DNA from: Phymorhynchus buccinoides
Lineage: Eukaryota; Mollusca; Gastropoda; Neogastropoda; Raphitomidae
Length of the DNA stretch: 64,000 nucleotides
Direction: 5' to 3'
NCBI GenBank assembly: GCA_017654935.2
Contig: CM065694.1
Location: forward strand, 8,948,719-9,012,718
Positions 46,239 to 57,877 of the stretch are shown here, piece by piece. Numbering within the stretch: position 1 is the first letter of the stretch; each line of letters starts with the position of its first letter. The notes under the pieces are model-generated. The model searched no databases and was not told the origin of the DNA. It worked only from the letters and a program-made list of their open reading frames with translations. The translations under genes and the position numbers were made by a program.

Positions 46239-46738
46239 NNNNNNNNNNNNNNNNNNNNNNNNNNNNNNNNNNNNNNNNNNNNNNNNNNNNNNNNNNNNNN
46301 NNNNNNNNNNNNNNNNNNNNNNNNNNNNNNNNNNNNNNNNNNNNNNNNNNNNNNNNNNNNNNNNNNNNNNNNNNNNNNNNNNNNNNNNNNNNNNNNNNNN
46401 NNNNNNNNNNNNNNNNNNNNNNNNNNNNNNNNNNNNNNNNNNNNNNNNNNNNNNNNNNNNNNNNNNNNNNNNNNNNNNNNNNNNNNNNNNNNNNNNNNNN
46501 NNNNNNNNNNNNNNNNNNNNNNNNNNNNNNNNNNNNNNNNNNNNNNNNNNNNNNNNNNNNNNNNNNNNNNNNNNNNNNNNNNNNNNNNNNNNNNNNNNNN
46601 NNNNNNNNNNNNNNNNNNNNNNNNNNNNNNNNNNNNNNNNNNNNNNNNNNNNNNNNNNNNNNNNNNNNNNNNNNNNNNNNNNNNNNNNNNNNNNNNNNNN
46701 NNNNNNNNNNNNNNNNNNNNNNNNNNNNNNNNNNNNNN
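46239..46738. other. Assembly gap (500 N)
   Basis: Exactly 500 N; separates C2 from C3. Confidence 1.
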
Positions 46739-46949
46739 TCTTTTTAACAAATGATGTTCTGGTCTAGGTTACCATAATTACGGTAAACATTATAAGAGTA
46801 TTTAGTGTTCCATGCTTTTAACTTTAAGTTTTATAATAATCTTGGATATATAACGAGGGGGGTTCAGTAAATGCAATAACTTTTCTCCACTATTTCTATC
46901 GTGAAAACTGTTTCTATCTTAAAACTACCAGAATGTCAGAATGACTGAG

Positions 46950-47400
46950 ACAGACCTGCCCTTGAAGAAGGCGATGTAGAAAATGGAGGAGAACTACAGT
47001 AGAACCTCCCTTATAAGACCTCAAAAAATCATCGCGCAAAATGACGGTCTTATAAGGGAGGTAATTTCAATACTTACAAAGAAGGGCAATGTCTCAAAGA
47101 AGTAGGTCTTATGTGGGAGGGAGTCTTATATTTGGAGGTCTTATAAGGGAGGTTCCAGTTTCTATGACTAATAATATATAGTAAGAAAATATAATAACAA
47201 AATTTGAATTTTGTGTAAAACTTGGGGAGTGCGCCTTACAAAGGAGGGGTCTTTAAGGGAGGGGTCTTATAAGGGAGGTTATTTTTTTTAATACTTACAA
47301 AGAAGGGCAATGTCTCAGAGAAGCAGGTCTTATGTGGGAGGGGGTCTTATAATGGGAGGTCTTATAAGGGAAGTTCCACTGTAGTTGACAAACTGTAGGT
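46950..47400 (-). pseudogene. Fourth copy of the TM5 exon tail, split by a pogo-like element
   Basis: cctgcccttgaagaaggcga to ggaggagaac (46956-46994) and gttgacaaactg (47384-47395) together are a diverged copy of the end of exon 47785-47935. They are separated exactly by the transposon at 46997-47381. Confidence 0.75.
46997..47381. mobile_element. pogo-like element inserted in an exon-tail copy
   Basis: CAGTAGAACCTCCCTTATAA to AAGGGAAGTTCCACTG, 385 bp. TA lies on both sides (46995-46996, 47382-47383), and the flanks rejoin to the TAGTTGAC found in the other exon copies with one TA removed. This fixes the ends and the target duplication of the family. Confidence 0.85.
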
Positions 47401-47494
47401 TTATTTTTCCATTTTTCTCAAAACTACCAAAACTGAGATAAGAGGTTTTTGAATTTCACAGACGATAATTATGTCAGAAATGACAGAGACAGAC

Positions 47495-47580
47495 CTGCCA
47501 TTGAAGAAGGCGATGTAGAAGATGGAGGAGAAGTAGTTGACAAACTGCAGCAGGAACAGCTTGACGGTGATGCTGTTGTC
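47495..47580 (-). pseudogene. Third copy of the TM5 exon tail
   Basis: Complement gives gacaacagcatcaccgtcaa through to ttcttcaatggcag with a following GTCTGT donor. It lacks the first half of the exon. A CT-rich tract precedes it on the sense strand. Confidence 0.8.
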
Positions 47581-47634
47581 GAGAGAGAGAGAGAGAGACA
47601 GAGACAGAGAGAGAGAGAGACAGACTTGCTGACC

Positions 47635-47719
47635 TGCCCTTGAAGAAGGCGATGTAGAAGATGGAGGAGAAGTAGTTGACAGACTGCAGCAGGAACAGCT
47701 TGACGGTGATGCTGTTGTC
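47635..47719 (-). pseudogene. Second copy of the TM5 exon tail
   Basis: Nearly identical to the last 85 bases of exon 47785-47935 (NSITVKLFLLQSVNYFSSIF reading) with donor GGCAG|GTCAGC. On the sense strand a CT tract ending in gacaacag lies before it, which could pass for a 3' splice site. Confidence 0.8.
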
Positions 47720-47784
47720 GAGAGAAAGACAGTTGGAGAGGGAGAGAGAGAGACAGAGACAGAGAGACAGACAGAGATGCTGAC

Positions 47785-47935
47785 CTGCCCTTTTGAAGAA
47801 GGCGATGTAGAAGATGGAGGAGAAGTAGTTGACAAACTGCAGCAGGAACAGCTTGACGGTGATGCTGTTGTCGTACTCGCTCTGCGTGCGCAGACACTCC
47901 CAGTCCGTCAGCCAGAAAGCCACGTAGCCGTACAC
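47785..47935 (-). CDS. Anoctamin exon, end of TM4 to TM5
   Basis: The acceptor tttctcag and donor GCAG|GTCAGC bound a frame reading VYGYVAFWLTDWECLRTQSE, then YDNSITVKLFLLQFVNYF and SSIFYIAFFK. The order [LI]-Y-x-x-[VL]-A-x-x-L-T-x-x-E-x-x-R-T-x..F-x-N-S-[LIF]-T-x-K-x-F-L-[FL]-Q-F-V-N-x-x-S-S-x-F-Y-I-A-F-F-K is the anoctamin core. TM5 helps form the subunit groove. The family continues K-G-R at the end; here two additional A bases (TTCAAAAGGG against TTCAAGGG in the copy at 47635) put the end out of frame, probably a sequence error. Phase 0 start fits exon 57363-57572. Confidence 0.92.
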
Positions 47936-47999
47936 CTGAGAAAGAAAAAACAAAATCAACTTAACTCATCCAGCGCCCCATGTATTTCTTGACGTTCTA

Positions 48000-48222
48000 G
48001 TGCAGCGTGGCACAGTGGTAGCGCATTCGCTTCGTGTCAAGTAAACCCGAGTTCGAACCTGGGTACAGGGGATTTTTCCTCTCACTTTTGCACTAGGCCT
48101 TGCGGGTCTGAACGTGGAGTCCTTCGGATGAGACGATAAACCTAGGTCCCGTGTGCCCATGCACTTAGCACACGTTAAACCCACTGGCAACGAAAAAATT
48201 GTCATTTGGTCAAAATTTACCC
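48000..48222 (+). mobile_element. tRNA-derived SINE, family I, well preserved
   Basis: GTGGCACAGTGGTAGCGCAT (A box), GAGTTCGAACCTGG (B box), body ttcggatgagacgataaacc and catgcacttagcacacgtta. Confidence 0.8.
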
Positions 48223-48240
48223 CCCTCACTTCCTTCCTAG

Positions 48241-49270
48241 AGAGGAGAGGAAGAGAGATTGTAGAAGGAAGAGAGACAAGAGAGATCGAAAGGAAGATTG
48301 AGGAGAGACGCTCCTCTCTTGCTGCGACCTGCCCTGAAGATAGGGTGGAAGGGGCGGAAGATATGGCATAGATGTAGAAATGATTGGCATGGAGAAAAGT
48401 ATTGTAGAAGGGAGTACGAGAATAGTTGTAGCGTTTGACAGAACTGCAAAAGCCAGCAGGGTTAGAAACAGCTTTTGGACACCTGACGGTGGATGTGAAT
48501 TGTGATGCTCAATGTCGAAAGAAACGAGAAAAATAAAAAAAAAAAAAAATAGAAAAAAAAAATAAAAAGACAGTGGAGGCAGTGAATGAAGAAGCAGTAA
48601 GGAGGACAGAAGAGAAGAGGGATGAGGGGAGAGTAGAGAAGAGACAGAAGAGAGACACAGAGACGACAGACAGAGATCGGCTTGAACCTTTCGCCTTTGA
48701 ACTAAAAGGCGATATTTTTGTTGCGTAGAAGAAGAAGAAGATGCGAGGGGAGAAGTATGACTAATTATCTAGTTTGACTCAACAAACTGGCAGCAGGGAA
48801 AACAGCTTGCTTGTGTGCAAGGTGTTTTGCATGCTGTTGTTCGTAACTCAAAATATTATGGTAATTGTGCGGAGAGCATAACGGCGCTAGATCACTCCCA
48901 TTTCTCTCAGTTTTTCCTCCAGCCAGTTTTTGGGAAAAGGGAGAACGGGAGGAAGAAAAAAAGCGAAAGAAAGCCACGTATACGTTACAACCTAGAAAGT
49001 AGTTAAAAAAACAAAATCAACTTAACTCAATGGTACACCCCCATAAAACCCCATCCCAGCCCCCAGTATTTCTTGGGACGTTCTAGGCAGCAGCATTTTT
49101 GTGCTCCAGTAGGTAGTTTATAGCGGCATTCGCTTCGTCGTCAAGGGGTCCACCCGAGCTTTGAGGTTGCAAAGTAGGGGAAATAAAACAGGGGATCCGT
49201 TCAAACGCTCTCACTTTGCACTAGGCCTTGCCGGTCCTCTACTTAGTCCTGAACAAACAAAGGGAGGGAA
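48241..49270. other. Noisy duplicate of 47480-48190
   Basis: In order, this stretch contains degraded versions of the exon-tail copy (cctgccctgaagatagg.., 48328), the full exon region (ctggcagcagggaaaacagc, 48788; gaaagccacgtatacg, 48969), the downstream caaaatcaacttaactca (49012), and the SINE (cactttgcactaggccttgc, 49211). Insertions and substitutions are random and A/G-rich. It looks like a raw-read version of the same locus left in the assembly. Confidence 0.75.
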
Positions 49271-49399
49271 AACCGCCCCACTGAGAACGTTGATAATATT
49301 TTTCGGAACGTTGAGTGTGAATGACGAGTTTTTTTATGGATATGTTTTAATATATTAAACCTGAGGGTCCAGTGTACATTGCTTGCTCCATGCACGGAC

Positions 49400-52300
49400 G
49401 TGTAGAGGATAGACTACGTTGGTGGCGATTACAACGATGAAAATTAGGTCAGTTAAGATCGGCTCACAAAAGTTAGGGATGATAAATGATGATGATAAAC
49501 GATAATAATGACAACGCTACTCAAAGAAGTTGATATTTTGAAAAATGATTAATTGTCATATTTTTTCTGGGTCACAATGCTGATTCCTCACTTCCTTCCT
49601 GAGGATGACACATGATGATGAGGTTGCAAAATACTTCTTTCCTCTTTTTTTTTTTTTTTTTTTATGATGAAAACGACAATAAAAAAAATAAAAAAAAAAC
49701 GAAAAAAAAAAAAAAAAAAGAATGAAAAAAAAAAAATAAAAATAAATTAATGAAAAAAAAAGACAAAAACAACGCCGATTTCTCACTCACACAAAAAAAA
49801 AAAAATGATAAAAATGATAAAAAAAAAAAATGACAATTTGGGTGAAGGCGCCGCCTCTGGCTTTATTGAGGACGGACGCTCTCAGGTAGGTGATTGGATC
49901 AAACACCCGGAATTTGATTTCACAGAAGAAAGAGACAGACCTCAAGAACAAATTTGCCTCTTTGATGCACTGATAAATGACGATGACAATATAAACCGCT
50001 AACCTTAACGCTTACACGTGTTGTCCGTCCCCATGTGAACAGACTACCCAAGTGGAGGGGGAGGGGACCACGAAGTCCACTTTCTTTTGACGTGATGCAA
50101 TGCATTCTGCTTTTTTTTTAAACGTCAGACCAACGGTGATGTTAGTACGTGGTTATCTTGGGTTCTGCATGGTACGAACCAAAACAAAAAGTTTCCATCC
50201 CTGAAAAATCAAGACAAAACAGTAGACAGGGTGCTGATTGATGAAAGCTGATGAAGATGATGCATTTGTAGTGGGTAGTAGTGTGAGAGGGTGATGTCTT
50301 TTCTTGGGTGGGCGAAGTTAAATTCGCCCCCGTGGACGATGACGAAAGATACGTTCAAATGAACACAAAACAATGCCGATTATTTTTTCTTCACTCACTG
50401 TTATTAATTTTATTAGGAAGGCGTGGGCGGATGATACTTATTTCCCCCAAGACAATGGACACCCCTGCGCCTCACTCATAATGGTATTGTTGTGGACTGA
50501 ATAAAAATATGTAAGAAAAATATATTATGCCAATACAATGCACACTTTTGTGTGTACAAAGTTTTGTGGTCCGCATGATGATGATGAGTGAGACGCTTTA
50601 TTATAGCAATGCCGATTTCTTTAAAAAACAAAAATATTTAATAACTTATTAGGGTAATTTTTAAAACTAGGAGGCATTAATATTAAATTTTTACGAAAAA
50701 AAAATAATGAAATGCCGAAAAACCGCTCATGTCTTCAAAGTTTGAGGTATAGACTCTCTTTAAGAAGATGATTCCAAAACTGAGTCCCCTCATTTCTGGC
50801 TCCTTCCCCCCAGATTTTTCCACAGAGAAGCTATTGTTTTCAAGACTATTTCTTTAAACAGAGACGGCAAATTATTCACTCACATTTTTGATGATTTGTT
50901 CAGGGGATATTTAAAAAAGTATAGGGAAAAAAAAAAAATGAAAAAATGAAAAAAAAACAAAAAAAAACAAAAAAAAAAAAAAAAACAAAGACATTTTTAC
51001 AAGTGGTTACACACCACTTCATAAAAACACCATTTTTAAAGTAATGTGGATGATTGGAAATTACCCATCTACCGCAGGGCAAGACGGTAACAATTTTTTT
51101 TTTGGCCCTCCAGCAAGTTGATCTTGACCTTTGTTGTTTCGCGATGAACTTCCTGATGATGACTTAGCGTTATCCAACACTATCCTATTCTCAAACATGG
51201 CAAAAATTTCAGCCTTCTACCGTGCACCTCCGTCAAAAACCCGCTATCGGGTTGTGATTAACATACGATAGTCAGCCCCATGCCACTCGCTTTAGTTCAG
51301 GAACAAACAAATACTGACAAAAAAACCCCACCACTTGAGGAAAAACGTTTGATCATGATGATGATGCTGACAATGATTTTGATGATTTTATTGAAGGGGA
51401 TGACACAATTAACATGCCTAACCTTCCTCACAAAGTTATGATGGTGGACAAAGATGATGATAATGATGATGATATGAACATGACAATAACAATGCCTATT
51501 CTTCAAACATAAAGTTGATGACGAAAGGGATTTGGGATGACTAAGATGCGGATGACGATGACGACGTTTCATGCCGACCTCTTCACTCATTTTGTTGATG
51601 ATATGAGACGATATTGATGATGCGATGACAATACAATGCCGTTCTTCAAAAACAAAGTGATGATGATTATGGAGATAATGAGGATGATATTGACGATGAT
51701 GATCGGATGATGATGATGACGACAATGATAATGACGCGACAATAACGCTGCTCATTCCAGACTCATCATGTAGTTATCGAATGGTGATGATGACGCGATG
51801 ATTCTGACTGATGTGATGATGAATGACGACAATAAAACCAATTGCTGATTCCTCACTCAAAAGTTTGGACGGGATGATGATGCGATGATGATGATATGAT
51901 GAGTGTTCTACAATGTTGATGCGTATTATAATAATTAGAAGTGGTTGCCACGATGATCGATGGATTCATGATTGATGATGATGGATGACGAACAAATTTA
52001 ACCAATGCCGCCGGATTCTTCCACTCACACAAGTTGAGTGGACTGATGATGATGATAATGAATGAATGATGGATCTTGATACGGGATCGACGACAATAAC
52101 TAATTGCCGACAATTAAACCCAACCGCGATTTCTCACTCACACAGTTATGGAGGATATTTAATGATACAAATCGATGATATGATGGGATTGATGACAATA
52201 ACAACGCTGAACATCACTCACTCACCAAAGTTTGGTGATTCTGATTTTCCAAGATGAATTAGGTGGATGATGATGACGACGACAATAACAATGCCAATTC

Positions 52301-53550
52301 CTCACCTCACAAATTTGATGATGATGATAATGATGACGATGATGACGGCGACACGTGTAGAAAACCTCCTCCAATTTAACCAACGCTGATCCTCGCTCAC
52401 AATTTGGCAATAGATGATGAAAAAGGATGATGATGACAATGATCTTGTCGATTATCCTTCACTCACAAGTTGATGGGGGATGATGGTGATGATGACCGAT
52501 GACAATAAAACAATGGCCGAATTTCTTCTCTCACAACAAGTTGATGATGATAATGATGATGATGATAAAGATGATGATGACGATGTCTGATAACAGTGGG
52601 GATTCTTCACTCACAAGTGGATGCTAGATGATAGCATCATGATTTAGATGATTGAGACGATTGACAATAACAATACTGATTCTCTTCACTCACAAAAAGG
52701 TTTGTCGATGATTGATGACGATGATGATTATATGACAATTTGCTGATGCCGATTCTTCACTCGACAAAGTTGATGAATAATGATGCGATTACGAAATACA
52801 TGCCGATTCTTCTCTTCCAGTTCATGATGAGGACGTTGATCCATGCCGATTCTTACTGATGAGTTATATGATACTATGATGAAATGATGTGACTGCATAC
52901 TCCGATTCTTCAATCACAAAGTTGAATGATGATGTTGGCGATGATGATGATGATGACAATAAACAATGCCGATTCTTCACTCACAAAGTTGAATGATGAT
53001 GACGACGACAATTACAATGCCGATTCTTGCACTCAGGGAAGTGTGATGATGATGATGATGATAATGATGAGGGTACGACAATAACAATGCCGATTCTTCC
53101 TCACTCACAAAGTTGATGATGAATGATGACGATGATGATGACGACGACAATACAAGGGCCGATTCCTTCAACCCTACCCCCTTTTGATGACAAGTGATGA
53201 TTATGATGATAATGATGATGATTGACAATAACAATGCCGATTCTTCACTCATCAAAGTTGACGATGATGATGAATGATGATGATGATGAGATGATGACGA
53301 CGACAATAACAATGCCGATTCTTCACTTTCACAAAGTTCAGGGATGATGATGATGATGTTTGATAATGATGATGATGATGTCCCCCGATGACCCCGTGAC
53401 AATTAACATGCGCATTCTTCTTCACTCACCAAGTTGATGATGAGGATGACGATGATGATGATGACGACAATAACACTGCCGATTCTTCATCACAAAGTTG
53501 ATGATGATGACGAACGACAATAACAATGCCCGATTCCTTTCACTCACAAA

Positions 53551-53581
<31 letters not shown>

Positions 53582-54883
53582 ATGATTTGACGACAATAAC
53601 AATGCTGATTCTTCACTCACAAAGTTGATGATGATGATGATAGTTTTGATGATGATAATGATGATGATGACAATAACAATGCCGATTCTTCACTCACAAA
53701 GTTGATGATGATGATGGACGATGACGATGAATGATTAATGACGATGACAATAACAATGCCGATTCTTCACTCACAAAGTTGATGATGATGATGATGACGA
53801 TGATTATGATGACGATTATGGGCTAACGATGCCGATTCTTCACTCACAAAGTCGATGATCTATGATGAACGATGACGATTGATGATGGATGACAATGAAA
53901 ATAACAATGAGGATTCTTCACTTCACAAAGTTATGATGATAATGATGATGATGATGAGTGACTACGGACCAATTAACAATGTGCCGATTTTCTTCACTCA
54001 CAAAGTTTGATGATGATGATGACGATGATGATGATGATGATGATGGCGACAATTGACAATGCCGATTCTTCACTCACAGAAGTTGTGATGATGATTATGA
54101 TGATGATGATCATGACCGATGGACGAGTGAAGATGAGGATGATGACGACGACAATAACAATGCCGATTCTTCACTCACAAATGTTGATGATGATGATGAC
54201 GATGATATGATGATGATGATGATGATCCGAAGACAATACAATGCCGATTCCTATCACCTCACAAAGGTGATGATTATGATGAACGATGAGGATGATTGAT
54301 GTGATGACGACAATATAACAATACTGATTCTTCACTCACAAAGTTGATGATGATATGGATGATGATTAATGATGATGATGATGATGACGACAATAACAAT
54401 GCCGATTCTTCACTCACAAAGTTGATGATGATGGACGATGATGATGATGATGATGATGATGATGACGATGATGATGATAATGATGATGACGACGACAATA
54501 ACAATGCCGATTATTCACTCACAAAGTTGTCTGATGATGATGATGATGATGATGATATGATGATGATGATGATGATGACGACAATAACAATGCCGATTCT
54601 TCACTCACAAAGTTGATGATGATAATGATGATGATGATGGATAATGATGATGAATGATGATGACGACAATAACAATGCCGATTCTTCACTCATAATGTTG
54701 ATGATGATGATGATGATGATAATGATGATGATGATGATGACGACAATAACAATGCCGATTCCTTCACTCACAAAGTTGATGATGATGATGACGATGGATG
54801 ATGATGACAGACCAATAAACAATGCCGATTTCTTCACTCACAAAGTGTGATGATGATGATGACGATGATGATGATATGATGAC

Positions 54884-54921
<38 letters not shown>

Positions 54922-55035
54922 CGACGACAATAACAATGCGATTCTTCATTCACAAAGTTGGATGATGATGGTGTATGACGATGATGATGATGATGATGAT
55001 GACGACAATAACAATGCCGATTCTTCACTCACAAA

Positions 55036-55066
<31 letters not shown>

Positions 55067-55109
55067 ATGATGATGATGACAATAACAATGCCGATTCTTC
55101 ACTCACAAA

Positions 55110-55140
<31 letters not shown>

Positions 55141-55183
55141 ATGATGATGACGACAATAACAATGCCGATTCTTCACTCACAAA

Positions 55184-55214
<31 letters not shown>

Positions 55215-55813
55215 ATGATGATGATGATGACGACGACAATAACAATGCCGATTCTTCACTCACAAAGTGATGATGATGATGACGATGATGATGATGATGA
55301 CGACAATAACAATGCCGATTCTTTCATCACAAAGTTGATGATGATAATGATGATGATGATGACGACGACAATAACAATGCGATTCTTCACTCCACAAAGT
55401 TGATGACAAATGAGATGATGATGATGATGAGACGACAATAAACAATGCCGATTCTTCACTCACAAATGATGACGATGATGATGATGATGATGACGACGAC
55501 AATAACAATGCCGATTCTTCACTCACAAAGTTGATGATGATGATGATGATAATGATGATGACGACAATAACAATGCCGATTCTTCACTCACAAAGTTGAA
55601 ATGATGATGCTGATGATGATGATGATGACGACAATAACAATGCCGATTCTTCACTCACAAAGTTGAATGATGATGATGACGATGATGAATGATGATGATG
55701 ACGACGACAATAACAATGCCCGATTCTTCACTCACAAGTTGATGATGTGATGATGATGATTAATGATGATGATGATGACGACGACAAGTAACATGACGAT
55801 TCTTCACTCACAA

Positions 55814-55844
<31 letters not shown>

Positions 55845-55995
55845 ACGACAATAACAATGCCGATCTTCAGCTCACAAAAGTTGATGCTGATGATGACGAC
55901 AATAACAATGCCGATTCTTCATCTCACAAAGTTGATGATGATGATGATGATAATGATGATGACGACAATAACAATGCCGATTCTTCACTCACAAA

Positions 55996-56026
<31 letters not shown>

Positions 56027-56302
56027 ACGACAATAACAATGCCGATTCTTCACTCACAAAGTTGATGATGATGACGACGACAATAACAATGCCGATTCTT
56101 CACTCACAAAGTTGATGATGATGATGATGATGATGATGATGACGACAATAACAATGCCGATTCTTCACTCACAAAGTTGATGATGATGATGATGATGATG
56201 ATGATGACGACAATAACAATGCCGATTCTTCACTCACAAAGTTGATGATGATGATGATAATGATGATGACGACAATAACAATGCCGATTCTTCACTCACA
56301 AA

Positions 56303-56333
<31 letters not shown>

Positions 56334-56450
56334 ATGATGACGACGACAATAACCATGCCGATTCTTCATTCACAAAGTTGATGATGATGATGATGATAAT
56401 GATGATGATGATGACGACGACAATAACAATGCCGATTCTTCACTCACAAA

Positions 56451-56481
<31 letters not shown>

Positions 56482-56565
56482 ACGACAATAACAATGCCGA
56501 TTCTTCACTCACAAAGTTGATGATGATGACGACGACAATAACAATGCCGATTCTTCACTCACAAA

Positions 56566-56596
<31 letters not shown>

Positions 56597-56712
56597 ATGA
56601 TGATGACGACAATAACAATGCTGATTCTTCACTCACAAAGTTGATGATGATGATGACGATGATGATAATGATGATGACGACAATAACAATGCCGATTCTT
56701 CACTCACAAAGT

Positions 56713-56746
<34 letters not shown>

Positions 56747-57362
56747 AATGACAATGATGATGACAATGACAAAAACAATGCCGATTCCTCACTCACAAAG
56801 TTAAGGATGACGATGATGATGATAATGATGATGACGACAATAACAATGCCAATTCCTCACTCACAAATTTGATGATGATGATGATGATGATGATAAATAT
56901 GATAATGATGATGACGGACGTCAAAAACAATGCCGATTCCTCACTCACAAAGTTAAGGATGACGATGATGATAATAATGATGATAATGATGATGACGACA
57001 ATAACAATGCCAAGTCCTCACTCACAAAGTTGAAGATGATGAGGATGATGATGATGATGATGACATGTAACAACGCGATGATGATAATGATGATGATGAT
57101 GATAATGATGACCGACGACAATAACAATGCTGATTCCTCACTCATCAAGTTGAGGATGATGATGATGATGAAAATGGTGATGATGATGATAATGATGATG
57201 ATGACAATAACAATGCCGATTCCTTACTCACAAAGTTGAGGATGATGATGATAACGATGATAATGATGACAATAACAACGCCGATTCCTCACTCACAAAG
57301 TTGAGGATGATGATAATGACGATGATGACGACGACAATAACAACGCCAAATTCCTCACTCAC
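49400..57362 (-). repeat. Minisatellite of exon end, splice donor and (ATC)n
   Basis: On the - (sense) strand the unit has a 38-base core starting AACTTTGTGAGTGAAGAATC and ending ttgttattgtcgtc, followed by 5 to 15 ATC/GTC triplets, 50-75 bp in total. The first core is the true end of exon 57363-57572 plus its donor, so the array grew from the exon-intron junction. It is clean and near-identical from about 54300 to 57360; noise rises towards 49400. Long Met/Asp, Ser, Ile and His frames are artefacts of the repeat. Confidence 0.9.
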
Positions 57363-57572
57363 AAAGTTGAGGATGATGATGATGATGAGGTTGATGACGG
57401 CAGCGGTGACGGCAGTGACCATGCTGGCGTTCTTGTACACCAGGTCGGCAGTGAGGGTGGTGATGTCGCTGGAGTTGTCAGACTGCACCTTGTCTGGAAT
57501 CAGCTGGAGAGCCGCCAGCACCGACACCCTGTAGGCGATCACCCCGACCACCGACAGTATGGCGATGCAGGC
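57363..57572 (-). CDS. Anoctamin exon, TM3 to TM4
   Basis: A 210-base exon (70 codons, phase 0 at both ends): acceptor tattccag|GCC, donor TTT|GTGAGT. It encodes ACIAILSVVGVIAYRVSVLA (end of TM3), a loop with two N-x-S sequons (DNSSD and KNASM), and MVTAVTAAVINLIIIIILNF (TM4). G-V-I-x-Y-R and the A-x-I-N-L-x-x-I-x-x-L-N helix are strong anoctamin signatures. In the family TM4 lines the ion/lipid pathway. The five isoleucines are encoded by a pure ATC run, the same triplet that fills the adjacent array. Confidence 0.93.
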
Positions 57573-57875
57573 CTGGAATATAGAAAAAACACAGAAAGAG
57601 AGATTTAATCTCAGACCTGTTTACTCTTTTCGAGTAGTATTCTACTCAACTTGGATCTCTACTGCTCTTCAAAACTGACAAAATGCTCTTTAATTCTTGA
57701 TTACTACTCATTTTCAGTGAACATTATTTGATGGTTTAATGAATAAAACTACACATTTTACACCAAAGCTACTCATTTCAGCTATCCAGACTACTCAAGA
57801 CTTGTGTAGGGGACAAACAGGTTTGTAATCTTAGATTCTTTTTTGGGTGTTTTCCAGTCACAGAAACTCGTCTCT
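57573..57875. other. Intron sequence, no feature recognised
   Basis: AT-rich intronic sequence between the TM3/TM4 exon and a SINE. Confidence 0.5.
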
Positions 57876-57877
57876 GT

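Noticed and set aside
47400..47960. Independent Ser/Leu-rich genes of 140-160 residues on the - strand
   Set aside because: The frames run through the CT repeats that separate the true TM5 exon from its partial copies; only 47785-47935 has both splice sites and the full family signature.
48000..48075. Possible tRNA gene (also at 11066, 37650, 43618, 57878, 61311)
   Set aside because: A and B boxes are present, but each is followed by the same ~150-base body, no acceptor stem closes, and copies are dispersed: these are SINE heads.
53900..57250. Met/Asp- and Ser/Ile/His-rich open frames of up to 140 residues
   Set aside because: They are translations of the (GAT)n/(ATC)n minisatellite; frame changes from unit to unit because the 38-base core is not a multiple of three.
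54300..57300. CRISPR-like appearance: a ~30-base conserved block separated by 20-40-base intervals
   Set aside because: The intervals are all GAT/GAC repeat, not unique spacers, the first unit is an exon-intron junction, and the DNA is animal.
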